The notes under the pieces were generated by a model, which did not search any database, was not told where the DNA came from, and worked only from the letters and a program-made list of their open reading frames with translations. A program made the translations under genes and the position numbers. From assembly GCF_024178315.1 (NCBI RefSeq), contig NZ_JAMZIK010000023.1, positions 1 through 64,000 on the forward strand: a stretch of DNA of 64,000 bases, given 5' to 3'. This document shows, piece after piece, positions 18,890 through 26,802 of this stretch; the first letter of the stretch is position 1, and every line of letters begins with the position of its first letter. This stretch comes from Siccirubricoccus soli. GTDB taxonomy: Bacteria; Pseudomonadota; Alphaproteobacteria; Acetobacterales; Acetobacteraceae.

Positions 18890-19801
18890 ATGGACCGGCT
18901 GCAGCAGCTCATGGTGTTCCGTCGCGTGGTGGAGACCGGGAACATCACCCGGGCCGCCCGCGACCTGAACCTCTCCCAGCCCTCCGTCTCCCGCCTGGTG
19001 GCGGAGCTGGAGCAGCGGCTGGGCGTGCCGCTGCTGCTCCGTTCCCCCCGCGGCCTGACCGTGACCGATGCCGGCGCCGCCTTCCATGCCGAGGCGGTGC
19101 GCATCATCGATGCGCTGGACGAGGCGGAGGCCAGCGTCCGCGGCGCGCAATCCGGCCTCTCCGGCACCGTCCGCATTACCTGCATCAGCGCCTTCTTCGA
19201 TGCGGCGGTGATGGGCTGGCTGAGCGATTTCCTGCTGGCCAATCCGAACCTTGTGGTGGAGGCGCATCTCAGCCCCAACGTCATCGACCTGGTGGAGCAG
19301 GGGATCGATCTTGCCATCCGCTTCGGCGAGCTGCGGCACCAGTCGCTGATCGCCCGCAAGATCGGGCGGTTGGACTTCGCCTTCTATGCCTCCCCCGGCT
19401 ACCTGGCGAAGGCCGGGGTGCCGGAGACGCCGGAAGCGCTCGCGGGGCACAGCTTCTGCTCCCTGCTGATCGGCGGCCGGCCGTGGGAGGAGGTGCAGCT
19501 CGAAGGGCCGGGGGGTGAATCCGTCACGGTGAACACGCCGAGCCGCTTCCGGGCTGACAACCTCATCAGCCTGATCAAGGCGACGTTGGACGGCTTCGGC
19601 ATTTCCCTCCTCACGCCCTGGGCCGCCATCCCTCATGTCGACTCCGGCGCCATCGTGCCCGTCCTGCCGGGCTGGCGGAGCGAGCCGCATGACGTGCATG
19701 TCGCCTGGCCTTCCACCCGCGCCATGCCGCGGCGAGTGCGGGCGGTGCTGGACGTGCTGGTGAAGAAGGCGGCGGAGGATCCGCGGATGAGGGCGCGGTA
19801 G
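18890..19801 (+). CDS. LysR-family transcriptional regulator
   Basis: A 303-residue LysR regulator. The winged helix-turn-helix is at residues 1-60 (VVETGNITRAARDLNLSQPS, then VSRLVAELEQRLG). The rest is the periplasmic-binding-like effector domain, of the subgroup with INLAIRFGEL-type sequence (here IDLAIRFGELR). The 170-bp gap before it shows no obvious operator. LysR genes usually control a neighbouring divergent gene, but here both flanking genes on the same strand or convergent, so its target is unknown. The stop runs directly into a strong inverted repeat. Confidence 0.93.
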   Translation: MDRLQQLMVFRRVVETGNITRAARDLNLSQPSVSRLVAELEQRLGVPLLLRSPRGLTVTDAGAAFHAEAVRIIDALDEAEASVRGAQSGLSGTVRITCISAFFDAAVMGWLSDFLLANPNLVVEAHLSPNVIDLVEQGIDLAIRFGELRHQSLIARKIGRLDFAFYASPGYLAKAGVPETPEALAGHSFCSLLIGGRPWEEVQLEGPGGESVTVNTPSRFRADNLISLIKATLDGFGISLLTPWAAIPHVDSGAIVPVLPGWRSEPHDVHVAWPSTRAMPRRVRAVLDVLVKKAAEDPRMRAR

Positions 19802-19856
19802 AGCAGCCTACGACCTAATGGATCACGGCGTGGTCCATCAGGTCGTAGGCTGCTCT
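19800..19856. terminator. Long inverted repeat at the end of the LysR gene
   Basis: Arms 19800-19825 and 19831-19856 pair at 24 of 26 positions around a 5-base loop, beginning AGAGCAGCCTACGACCT. The first arm includes the last bases of the LysR stop codon. It probably ends the rightward transcript, and because it begins with AGAGCAG it resembles the other TAGAGC-type hairpins in this window. The following 113 bases up to the GNAT stop show no gene. Confidence 0.7.
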
Positions 19857-19969
19857 GGATATCGCTCTAGCCAGGGGCTCTGCCCCTTGGCGGCAGTGCC
19901 GGCCTGCCGGGGCGAGAGCCTGGCCCGAGGCTTGCCCGGAGCGGTCGCGACCGATGGCCGCCGGACGGG

Positions 19970-20713
19970 TCAGCCCGGCGCCAGCAGGTAGCGGTAGCGA
20001 TAGGCTGCGCGCAGGCCGAGGCTCTCCTGCAACGCGATCGAGGGTGCGTTGGTCGTGGCCACCTGGGCCGTCAGCACCTCCGCGCCGCGGGCCGCGGCCC
20101 AATGGGCGGCGGCGCGGATCAGCCGGGCGGCGAGGCCGCGGCGGCGGAATTCCGGGCGGGTGACGAGGTCGAAGAAGCCGCAGAAGGGGCCCTCCGCCAC
20201 GGCGAAGAGGCAGGCGGCGTCCACCCCCTCCTCCCGCAGCAGCAGCCAAGCGCCGGCGGCGGCCAGCAGATCCGGGTTGCGCAGCTTCTCCGCCTGGCGG
20301 GCGGGCACCTGGTACTCGGCCGTGGCCACCATCGCCATCCAGGCCTCGCTCGGCCCGCCCTCGTCCCGCACCGCCGCATCCGGCGCCGCGACCGGCGCCA
20401 GCGGGCCGGCCATCACCAGGCTCTCCTCCGTCTCCACATAGCCGCGCGCCCGCAGGAAGGGGTCCAGCCCGGCGGGGTCCAGCGGCGTGCAGCGGAAGCG
20501 CGGCCGCAGCCCCATGGTGGCGAAGCATTGTTCCACCCGCGCCACCACGCCCGGCAGCTCCGCCAGCGGCGCGGGGTCCAGGGCGCTGGCGGCATTGCCG
20601 CGCCCGGTGCCGCCGAGGAAGCCCTTCACCACGAAGGGGCCGATGAAGGCCTGGCGTGGTGCCGGCAGGGCGGTCAGGCAGAAGCGCTCCAGCGCCAGGA
20701 TGTCGTACCCCAT
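19970..20713 (-). CDS. GNAT-family N-acetyltransferase
   Basis: About 247 residues, with an N-terminal region of unclear fold and a C-terminal GNAT domain (roughly residues 140-245). The acetyl-CoA-binding A motif is visible as VTRPEFRRRGLAARLIRAAA, followed by the B-motif region TNAPSIALQESLGLR. The acceptor is unknown. The start at ATG 20711-20713 (MGYDILALERF) is preferred; an upstream in-frame start would add 22 residues of Gly/Arg-rich leader. It is separated from the LysR hairpin by a small gap and shows no operon partners. Confidence 0.82.
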   Translation of the reverse strand: MGYDILALERFCLTALPAPRQAFIGPFVVKGFLGGTGRGNAASALDPAPLAELPGVVARVEQCFATMGLRPRFRCTPLDPAGLDPFLRARGYVETEESLVMAGPLAPVAAPDAAVRDEGGPSEAWMAMVATAEYQVPARQAEKLRNPDLLAAAGAWLLLREEGVDAACLFAVAEGPFCGFFDLVTRPEFRRRGLAARLIRAAAHWAAARGAEVLTAQVATTNAPSIALQESLGLRAAYRYRYLLAPG

Positions 20714-20810
20714 CGGGCCCCCGCGAAGCTGCGTGGCCGCGCCGGCGCGGCCGAAGCCGCGCTCATAGAAGCCAGGCAACGCCGCGCCAAGCCCGCATGG
20801 CGTTGCCGTG

Positions 20811-21101
20811 TCAGGCCTCCGGCCCGAAGGGGAGGGGCTGCGGCTTCGCCCAGAAGCGGCCGGTGGCGCCGTAGGGCTCCGCCATCTTCTCCCACCGCCC
20901 GGTGGTGCGCATGAAGTCGATGGCGGTGTTCATGAACTCCACCAAGTCCTGGTTGCCGCGCTTGATGGCCCGGTTGATCGGCAACACGTTGTAGGGGGCG
21001 CTGCCGAAGAGAGCGACCACGGCGGGCTGCGCCGCGGCGAAGCGCCGCGCCTGCCACGCATCCTCCACGCCGACGCGGTCGGCACCATGCTGGGTGATGA
21101 C
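20811..21101 (-). pseudogene. C-terminal fragment of an ABC-transporter solute-binding protein
   Basis: About 97 residues resembling the last third of a polar amino-acid-type periplasmic binding protein, with INRAIKRGNQDLVEFMNTAI and TGRWEKMAEPYGATGRFW. The N-terminal two thirds and signal peptide are missing. Upstream on this strand the sequence turns into the sense strand of a dehydrogenase fragment. The segment is therefore most likely a remnant after a rearrangement. No permease or ATPase gene accompanies it. Confidence 0.6.
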
Positions 21102-21428
21102 GCCGCTGACGCCGGAGACGCGCCATCTGACCGACGCGAGGCGATCCGCCATGAAGCCGGGCGCCGGAGTGGGGATCACTCGGCGCTGGGCGAAGGGCTG
21201 CGTTCAGGCAGACTCTCCGGTGCGGTGCTGGACGCGTTCGACCCGGAGCCGCTGCCAAGAAGCGATCCGCTGTGGCAGGTTCCGAACCGGATCATCGCGC
21301 CGCATTGCTCCTCGAACGACCTGGACAACGGCATGCCGCTGACGCTGGATTTGATGATGAGCAACCTGGCGCGGTTCCTGGCAGGGAAGAAGCTGAAGAA
21401 CGCGGTCGATCCCGAAACCGGCTATCGA
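21097..21428 (+). pseudogene. Fragment of a D-2-hydroxyacid dehydrogenase, frameshifted
   Basis: A first frame gives [13 protein letters not shown] and MKPGAGVGI, the conserved region after the NAD fold. After a frame change near 21180 a second frame gives SALGEGLRSGRLSGAVLDAF, DPEPLPRSDPLWQVPN and IIAPHCSSND, ending DPETGYR. These are the C-terminal third of the family, including the catalytic histidine region. The N-terminal two thirds are absent. Both truncation and frameshift mark it as broken. Confidence 0.7.
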
Positions 21429-21442
21429 CAGGGCGGCAGGCG

Positions 21443-21715
21443 ATGGACGTCCCGGTGGCGATCTTCCACCCGCGCCACGACAAGGCGGTGCAGAAGCCCC
21501 TGTTGCAGGCGGAGACATTGCTGGTCTGGCGCTACATCTCGGACGCCTTCTACAAGCGCCGGGACATCGCGCTGGAGGAGGATATCATCGCTCCCGACCG
21601 GCAGCAGAAGGGGGTGAACCCGCCCTGCTGCCTGCCGGGCCGCTTCTCCCTCCGCGAGCCGCTGGTCCACGCCACCGACAATTGGGCGCTGGACCGCGTG
21701 CTGGATCCCGCCTGA
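21443..21715 (+). CDS. Small unrecognised open frame in a degraded block
   Basis: A 90-residue frame starting MDVPVAIFHPRHDKAVQ and ending in TGA at 21713-21715. I do not recognise it. It lacks low-complexity composition and reads like real protein (for example RDIALEEDIIAPDRQQKG), so it may be the end of a longer lost gene. After its stop the same frame runs straight into DUF1989 sequence, which raises the possibility that the TGA is a nonsense mutation in a longer coding region. Confidence 0.4.
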   Translation: MDVPVAIFHPRHDKAVQKPLLQAETLLVWRYISDAFYKRRDIALEEDIIAPDRQQKGVNPPCCLPGRFSLREPLVHATDNWALDRVLDPA

Positions 21716-22303
21716 TGCGGGGGCGAGATCATTCCCGCCGGCGCACCCTGGTCCGGCATCGTCAAGCGCGGCCAGATGCTGCGCATCACCGACCTGCATG
21801 GCAGGCAGGCGGTGGATTTCCTCTGCTACAATGCCGAGGACAAGCTGGAACGCTACCACGCGCCGAACAGCATGAAGGCGGCGGGCAGCATCTTCCTCAC
21901 CACGGGGCACGTTCTTTATTCCGACATCGCCCGGCCGATCTTCACCATCATCGAGGATCAGTTCGGCGGGCATGACACGATCGGCGGCTGCTGCTCCACG
22001 CCCTCCAACCGCATGCTCTATGGCGTGGAGAACTGCCCGGGCTGCCGGGAGAATTTCCTGACGGCGCTGGCCTGCGACGGCCTCGGCCGGCGCGACATCG
22101 TGCCCAACGTCAGCTTCTTCATGCGGGTGCCGGCGGACCGGGATGGCGGGGCGGCCATTGCCCTCGGCGTCTCGCCGCCCGGCTGCCAGGTGGCGCTGCG
22201 GGCGGAGATGGATGCGCTGGCCGTCATCTCCAACTGCCCGCAAATCAACAACCCCTGCAACGGCTACAATCCGACGCCCATCCGCGTGCAGATCGAGGAT
22301 TGA
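21716..22303 (+). pseudogene. DUF1989 (urea carboxylase-associated) gene lacking a start
   Basis: About 195 residues of a DUF1989 protein of the type found beside urea carboxylase or allophanate hydrolase. Family sequence begins immediately after an in-frame TGA (GEIIPAGAPWSGIVKRG) and continues through HGRQAVDFLCYNAED, the cysteine-rich GGHDTIGGCCSTPSN and NCPGCRENF, to NNPCNGYNPTPIRV. No ATG, GTG or TTG lies between the TGA and residue 21, so initiation from ATG 21776 would lose the conserved first strand. It is probably inactive, though the remainder is intact. Confidence 0.65.
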
Positions 22304-22308
22304 ATGCC

Positions 22309-22895
22309 ATGGAGATCATCCCCACCCGCCGCGGCAAGGCCGTCTTCCTGAAACGGGGCCAATCCATCCGCATCATCAACACCCATTGGCGAGCAGGTGG
22401 TGGATAGCTGGGCCTTCACCGCTGGCATGCTGACCGAATTCATGTCCATGGCGCCTACCCGCGCCACGCTGCTGAAGCTGCAGCCGCAGCGGGGCGACGG
22501 GCTGTCCACCAACCGCCGCCGCCGCATCCTGACGATGACCGAGGACACCAGCCGCGGCGACCACGCACGCCGATGGCCGCATGCGACAGCGAGCGCTACA
22601 TCCTGCCGGGCGTGAAGGAGTACCACGACAATTGCACGGACAATCCCTTCGCAGTCATGCAGCCGCTGGGGCTGACGCCGCCGGAATGCCCGGCGCCGCT
22701 CAACCTCTTCATGGACATCCCCTGGACGCCGAGCGGCGGCCTCTCCTTCGACCGCCGACGACGAAGCCGGGCGACTACGTGACCTTGCGGACGGAGCTGG
22801 ACCGCATCGTCGCCATGTCCTTGCCAGCAGGAATCCTGCCGATCAACGGCAAGGCCGGTAAGCCGACCGAGGCCCAATACGAGGTCATAGGATGA
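22309..22895 (+). pseudogene. Second DUF1989 gene, multiply frameshifted
   Basis: It starts with a good ATG (MEIIPTRRGKAVFLKRGQS) but the frame breaks after INTHW at about 22388. The next frame reads VVDSWAFTAGMLTEFMSMAP, and further pieces carry ERYILPGVKEYHDNCTDNPF, CPAPLNLFMDIPWTP and TELDRIVAMSLPAGI. At least three frame changes are needed. The pieces are collinear with one DUF1989 protein, and the cysteine/metal region is recognisable. The final TGA overlaps the tag start as ATGA, so an original operon with tag may have existed. Confidence 0.8.
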
Positions 22896-23455
22896 GCGAC
22901 CGCCCGCGCTGCCACTGGGCGCGCGACCCCTTCCACCACGCCTATCACGACGAGGAATGGGGCGTGCCGCAGCATGACGACCGCATGCTGTTCGAGATGC
23001 TGACCCTGGAAGGCGCGCAGGCCGGCCTTTCCTGGCGCACCATCCTGGGCAAGCGCCAGGGTTACCGGGACTGCTTCGCGGGCTTCGATCCGGAAGTGGT
23101 CGCCGGCTTCGACGCGGCGAAGGTGGAGGCACTGGTGCAGGAGCCGCGCATTGTCCGGCATCGCGGCAAGATCGAGAGCACCATCACCAACGCCCGCGCC
23201 TTCCTGGAGGTGCAGCGGGAATTCGGCAGCTTCGACGCCTTCCTCTGGGCCTTCGTGGATGGCAGGCCAGTGGTGACGCGGCGCGCCGCCGGAGATCCCA
23301 TCCCGGCCCGCACCGAGCTTTCCGACCGTGTCAGCAAGGCGCTGGTGAAGCGCGGCTTCCGCTTCGTCGGCAGCACCATCATCTATGCCTATCTGCAGGC
23401 GGTCGGCGTGGTGGATGACCACAGCGCCGAATGCTTCAGGGCGTCACAGGCCTAG
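22892..23455 (+). CDS. tag: DNA-3-methyladenine glycosylase I
   Basis: A 187-residue Tag enzyme that removes 3-methyladenine from DNA. Family features are the N-terminal RCHWARDP, then YHDEEWGVPQHDD, LEGAQAGLSWRTIL and the C-terminal RFVGSTIIYAYLQAVGVVDDH. The zinc-ligand set of one cysteine and two histidines appears to be met by the N-terminal Cys, HDEEWG His and the late DH. It is complete, unlike the genes upstream. It ends convergently with livF, overlapping its stop by 12 bases. Confidence 0.94.
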   Translation: MSDRPRCHWARDPFHHAYHDEEWGVPQHDDRMLFEMLTLEGAQAGLSWRTILGKRQGYRDCFAGFDPEVVAGFDAAKVEALVQEPRIVRHRGKIESTITNARAFLEVQREFGSFDAFLWAFVDGRPVVTRRAAGDPIPARTELSDRVSKALVKRGFRFVGSTIIYAYLQAVGVVDDHSAECFRASQA

Positions 23456-24178
23456 ATAGACCTTCCGCACCAGCTCGTTGTCCTGCAGGGCTGCGGCGGA
23501 GTCGCCCTGGAAGGCCAGATGGCCATGGACGATGACATAACCTCGGTCGGCGATGCGCACCGCCTGGTGGAAATTCTGCTCCGCCATCAGCACGGTGAGG
23601 CCAAGCCGCGCCTTCATCTCCGCGATCATCTCCATGGTGCGGGAGACGAGGATGGGGGCGAGGCCGACCGAGGGCTCATCCACCAGCAGGATCTGCGGCG
23701 CGGTCATCAGCGCGCGGCCGAGCGCCACCATCTGCTGCTCCCCGCCGCTCATGCTGCCGACGAGCTGGGCGCGGCGTTCGGCCAGGCGCGGGAACATGTC
23801 GTAGCAGAGCTCGAGGTTCCGCCCCAGCGCGGCGCGCGCCGCCTGGCGGTAGGCGCCGAGCTGCAGGTTCTGCTCCACCGTCAGGCGGGGGAAGAGCCGG
23901 CGGCCTTCCGGGACCAGCGCGATGCCAAGCTCGACGATCGCCTCGGGCGAGAGGCCGATCAGCTCATGCGTCACGCCGTCCAGCGTCGCGCGGATGCTGC
24001 CGCGGGTGGGCCGCACCTGGCCCATGATGCTGCGCATCAGCGTCGTCTTGCCATTGCCGTTGGTGCCGAGCAGCACCACCGTCTCCCCCGCCGGCACGGT
24101 GAGCGAGACGTCCTCCAGCACCCGCACGGCGCCATAGCCGGCATCGATGCCCGAGATTTCGAGGCTACTGCTTGCCAA
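23444..24178 (-). CDS. livF: Branched-chain amino-acid-type ABC transporter ATPase LivF
   Basis: A 244-residue LivF-family ATPase. Walker A is LGTNGNGKTTLM, the signature SMSGGEQQMVALGRAL, Walker B ILLVDEPSVGLAP and the H-loop VLMAEQN. The start is taken as TTG 24176-24178, which overlaps the livG stop by 14 bases; no ATG fits. It is the last gene of the leftward dioxygenase/Liv operon. Its substrate follows from the binding protein, not from this subunit. Confidence 0.93.
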   Translation of the reverse strand: MASSSLEISGIDAGYGAVRVLEDVSLTVPAGETVVLLGTNGNGKTTLMRSIMGQVRPTRGSIRATLDGVTHELIGLSPEAIVELGIALVPEGRRLFPRLTVEQNLQLGAYRQAARAALGRNLELCYDMFPRLAERRAQLVGSMSGGEQQMVALGRALMTAPQILLVDEPSVGLAPILVSRTMEMIAEMKARLGLTVLMAEQNFHQAVRIADRGYVIVHGHLAFQGDSAAALQDNELVRKVYLGL

Positions 24179-24905
24179 GATAGGCGCCCTCCACCTCCGG
24201 CATCGCCAGCACCTCCCGCGGCGCGCCATCGGCGATCTTGCGGCCGGCGACGAAGACGATGAGGCGTTCGGAGAATTCCGTCACCGCGCGCATGATGTGC
24301 TCGATCATGATCACCGCCGTGCCGGCCGCGTTCAGCCGCAGCAGCAGGGCGAGGATCTGGTCCACCTCGGCATGGGAGAGCCCGGCCATCGCCTCGTCGG
24401 CGATGAGCAATTGCGGGTGCAGAGCGATGGCACGGGCGAGTTCCAGGCGGCGCTGCTCCACCTGGGTCAGCTCGCGTGGCAGCTTCGTTGCCTTCGCCGC
24501 CAGCTCCACCTGCTCCAGGCAGGCCATGGCGCGTTCCGTGGCCTCCGCGGCATGGCCGCCGAACAGCAGCGGCACGCGCACATTCTCCAGCACCGTCAGG
24601 CTGCCGAAGGGCTGGGGGAGCTGGAAGGTGCGGGCCAGGCCGCGGCGGGCGCGGGCATGCGGCTTCAGCCCGTCCAGCTTCGCGCCCGCCAGGGTCACGC
24701 TGCCATCATGTTGGGCGAAGTCGCCGCTGATGCAGTTGACGAAGGTGGATTTGCCGGAGCCGTTGGGGCCGATCAGCCCCAGCCGCTCGCCCGGCCGCAG
24801 CACCAGATCCACCTCCGCCAGGGCGACGAAGCCGCCGAAGCGCTTGCCGACCTTCTCCGCCCGCAGCAGCGGCGCGGGGTCCGTGGCTTGCAGCGCCGCG
24901 CTCAT
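24165..24905 (-). CDS. livG: Branched-chain amino-acid-type ABC transporter ATPase LivG
   Basis: A 246-residue LivG-family ATPase. Walker A is LIGPNGSGKSTFVN, the family FQLPQPFGSLTVLENV stretch follows, and Walker B is LLIADEAMAGL. The signature motif reads ELTQVEQRRLELARAI, with TQVEQ in place of the common SxGxQ, a divergence seen in some members but worth noting. ATG 24903-24905 overlaps the livM stop as ATGA. It pairs with LivF to power the LivHM channel at the inner membrane. Confidence 0.92.
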   Translation of the reverse strand: MSAALQATDPAPLLRAEKVGKRFGGFVALAEVDLVLRPGERLGLIGPNGSGKSTFVNCISGDFAQHDGSVTLAGAKLDGLKPHARARRGLARTFQLPQPFGSLTVLENVRVPLLFGGHAAEATERAMACLEQVELAAKATKLPRELTQVEQRRLELARAIALHPQLLIADEAMAGLSHAEVDQILALLLRLNAAGTAVIMIEHIMRAVTEFSERLIVFVAGRKIADGAPREVLAMPEVEGAYLGKQ

Positions 24906-25915
24906 GCCCGCCTCCGGAACCAGCCGATGATGCCGCGCGGGAAGAGCGCGACGAAGATCACCAGCATCCAACCGACGATCCAAAGGTTGAGGGCGGAGGA
25001 GATGGTGACCGTGGCCGCCTGCTGCAGCCCGCCCAGGAGCACCGCCCCGATCACCGGCCCCAGCCAGCTTCCGGCGCCCCCGATCAGCGGCATGGCAATG
25101 GCATTCACCGCATAGGCCAGGCTGAAGGCCGCCTCGGGGTTCAGATAGCCGGAATAGTAGGGCAGGGGGGCGCCGGCCACGCCCATCAGCACGCCGCAGA
25201 GCGTGGTCGCGATCAACTTCAGCCGCAGCGTCGGCACGCCCACCGCCTCCGCCGCGCGTTCATTGTCGCGGATCGCCTGCAACCCGCGGCCGAGGCGCGA
25301 GAGCTCCACCGTCCGGCTGATGCCGACGGCAAGGATCGCCAGCATCAGCATGACGACGAACATGTACTCGCCATAGCTGACGAAGGGCGGCACCTCCCGC
25401 GGCCGGACGATATAGGCGCCGCGAGAGCCGCCAACATAGTCCCAGTTCACGATCAGCGTCTGCAGCACCACGGCCAGGCAGAGCGTGGCGATGGAGAAGA
25501 ACACGCCACGCAGCCGCAGGGTCAGGTAGCCGGTGCCGAGGCCGAGCAGCCCCGTGACGAACCCTGCCGCGACGATGCCCGGCAGCAGATCCAGCCCGAA
25601 GGCCTTGCGCAGCGCGATGGCGGTGTAGGCGCCGGCGGCCATGAAGCCGGCGGCGCCGAAATTCACATAGCCCGCATAGCCGCCCAGGATGTTCCAGGCG
25701 CTGGAGAGCACGATGTATTGCAGGATGAAGTAGCCGGCGAAGTAGCCGTACTCATTCCCGATCAGCCGCAGCCCCACCACCAGCGCGGCGCCGAGCAGCA
25801 CCGCGCCCAGCCAGAACAGCGCGTGGTGCGGCGAGGGCGCCAGCAGCTTCGGCGCCGCGCGTGGTGCGCCGAGGCCGACCGCGGCCTCGACGCCGCGCTC
25901 GCCCGCCGCGCTCAT
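24902..25915 (-). CDS. livM: Liv-type ABC transporter permease LivM
   Basis: A 337-residue inner-membrane permease with about eight or nine hydrophobic helices. LivM hallmarks are WNILGGYAGYVNFGAAGFMA, the middle LRLRGVFFSIATLCLA, and the coupling loop LSRLGRGLQAIRDNERAAEA. A 30-residue Ala-rich hydrophilic leader precedes the first helix. It is coupled to both livH and livG by four-base ATGA overlaps. Confidence 0.93.
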   Translation of the reverse strand: MSAAGERGVEAAVGLGAPRAAPKLLAPSPHHALFWLGAVLLGAALVVGLRLIGNEYGYFAGYFILQYIVLSSAWNILGGYAGYVNFGAAGFMAAGAYTAIALRKAFGLDLLPGIVAAGFVTGLLGLGTGYLTLRLRGVFFSIATLCLAVVLQTLIVNWDYVGGSRGAYIVRPREVPPFVSYGEYMFVVMLMLAILAVGISRTVELSRLGRGLQAIRDNERAAEAVGVPTLRLKLIATTLCGVLMGVAGAPLPYYSGYLNPEAAFSLAYAVNAIAMPLIGGAGSWLGPVIGAVLLGGLQQAATVTISSALNLWIVGWMLVIFVALFPRGIIGWFRRRA

Positions 25916-26793
25916 GCCATCCTCCCGAACAGGCCCTGTGGCCGGAAGGCCAGCACCAGCAGCAGCCAGCCGAAGGCGACGGCGGGGGACCAGGAGGGGC
26001 CGTAGAAGGTCGCCGTCACATTCTCCACCACGCCGAAGAGCAGCGCGGCGGTGAGGCAGCCCGGCAGGCTGGCCATGCCGCCCATGATGCAGATGGCGAA
26101 GACGCGGCCGATGAAGATCTGGCCGGAGGAGGGATCCACCGGCTGCACCACCACCAGCGCCCCGCCGGCGATGGAGGCGAGCGCGACGGAGAGGCCGAAG
26201 GCGAGCCGCTTGATCCGTACCGGGTTCACCGCCATCAGCCTGAGCGCTTCCGCATCCTGCGCCACGGCGGCCACCGCCAGGCCGGTGAAGCTGCGCTTCA
26301 GGTAGAGGTGCAGCGCCCCCAGCGCTGCCAGGGCCAGCAGCGCCGGCGCCAGCATGCGCAGCGGCAGGTCGATCTCCCCGATCCGCCAGGTGATGAAGGC
26401 ATAGGGCGGATCGAGGAAGCGCTGCTCCGGCCCGAAGGCCATCACCAGCCCGACCTCGATGATGAACATGACGCCGAAGAAGAAGGCGAGGCCCTGCAGC
26501 GCCTCCTCCCCCCGCTTTTCAAAGAAGTGGTGATAGACCCCGTAGATGAGGATGCCGAGCAGGTAGAAGAGCGGCGCCTGCAGCACCGCGACCAGCAGCG
26601 GGTCGAGGCCGAGCGCGGTGCCGATCAGCACCACGCTGAAGGCGCCCATCACCATCAGCGCCGGATGCGCGATGTTGACGATGTCCAGCATGCCGAAGGA
26701 GACGGCGAGGCCGGTGGCGGCGGCGGCGTAGAGGCCACCCAGCAGCAGGCCGCTGACGATGCCGTTCAGCAGCAGGACGAGATCGGGGTCCAT
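25912..26793 (-). CDS. livH: Liv-type ABC transporter permease LivH
   Basis: A 293-residue permease of the LivH family, opening LLLNGIVSGLLLGGLYAAAA and containing AVAAVAQDAEALRLMAVNP as the coupling loop, with a standard set of eight hydrophobic segments. It forms the membrane channel with LivM. It starts nine bases after the binding-protein gene and ends overlapping livM, so the whole set is one transcript. Confidence 0.92.
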   Translation of the reverse strand: MDPDLVLLLNGIVSGLLLGGLYAAAATGLAVSFGMLDIVNIAHPALMVMGAFSVVLIGTALGLDPLLVAVLQAPLFYLLGILIYGVYHHFFEKRGEEALQGLAFFFGVMFIIEVGLVMAFGPEQRFLDPPYAFITWRIGEIDLPLRMLAPALLALAALGALHLYLKRSFTGLAVAAVAQDAEALRLMAVNPVRIKRLAFGLSVALASIAGGALVVVQPVDPSSGQIFIGRVFAICIMGGMASLPGCLTAALLFGVVENVTATFYGPSWSPAVAFGWLLLVLAFRPQGLFGRMA

Positions 26794-26802
26794 CCCGCCA
26801 CC

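Noticed and set aside
20811-22895. Insertion sequence as cause of the degraded block
   Set aside because: No transposase-like frame or terminal inverted repeats border the block; frame changes and truncations are enough to describe it.
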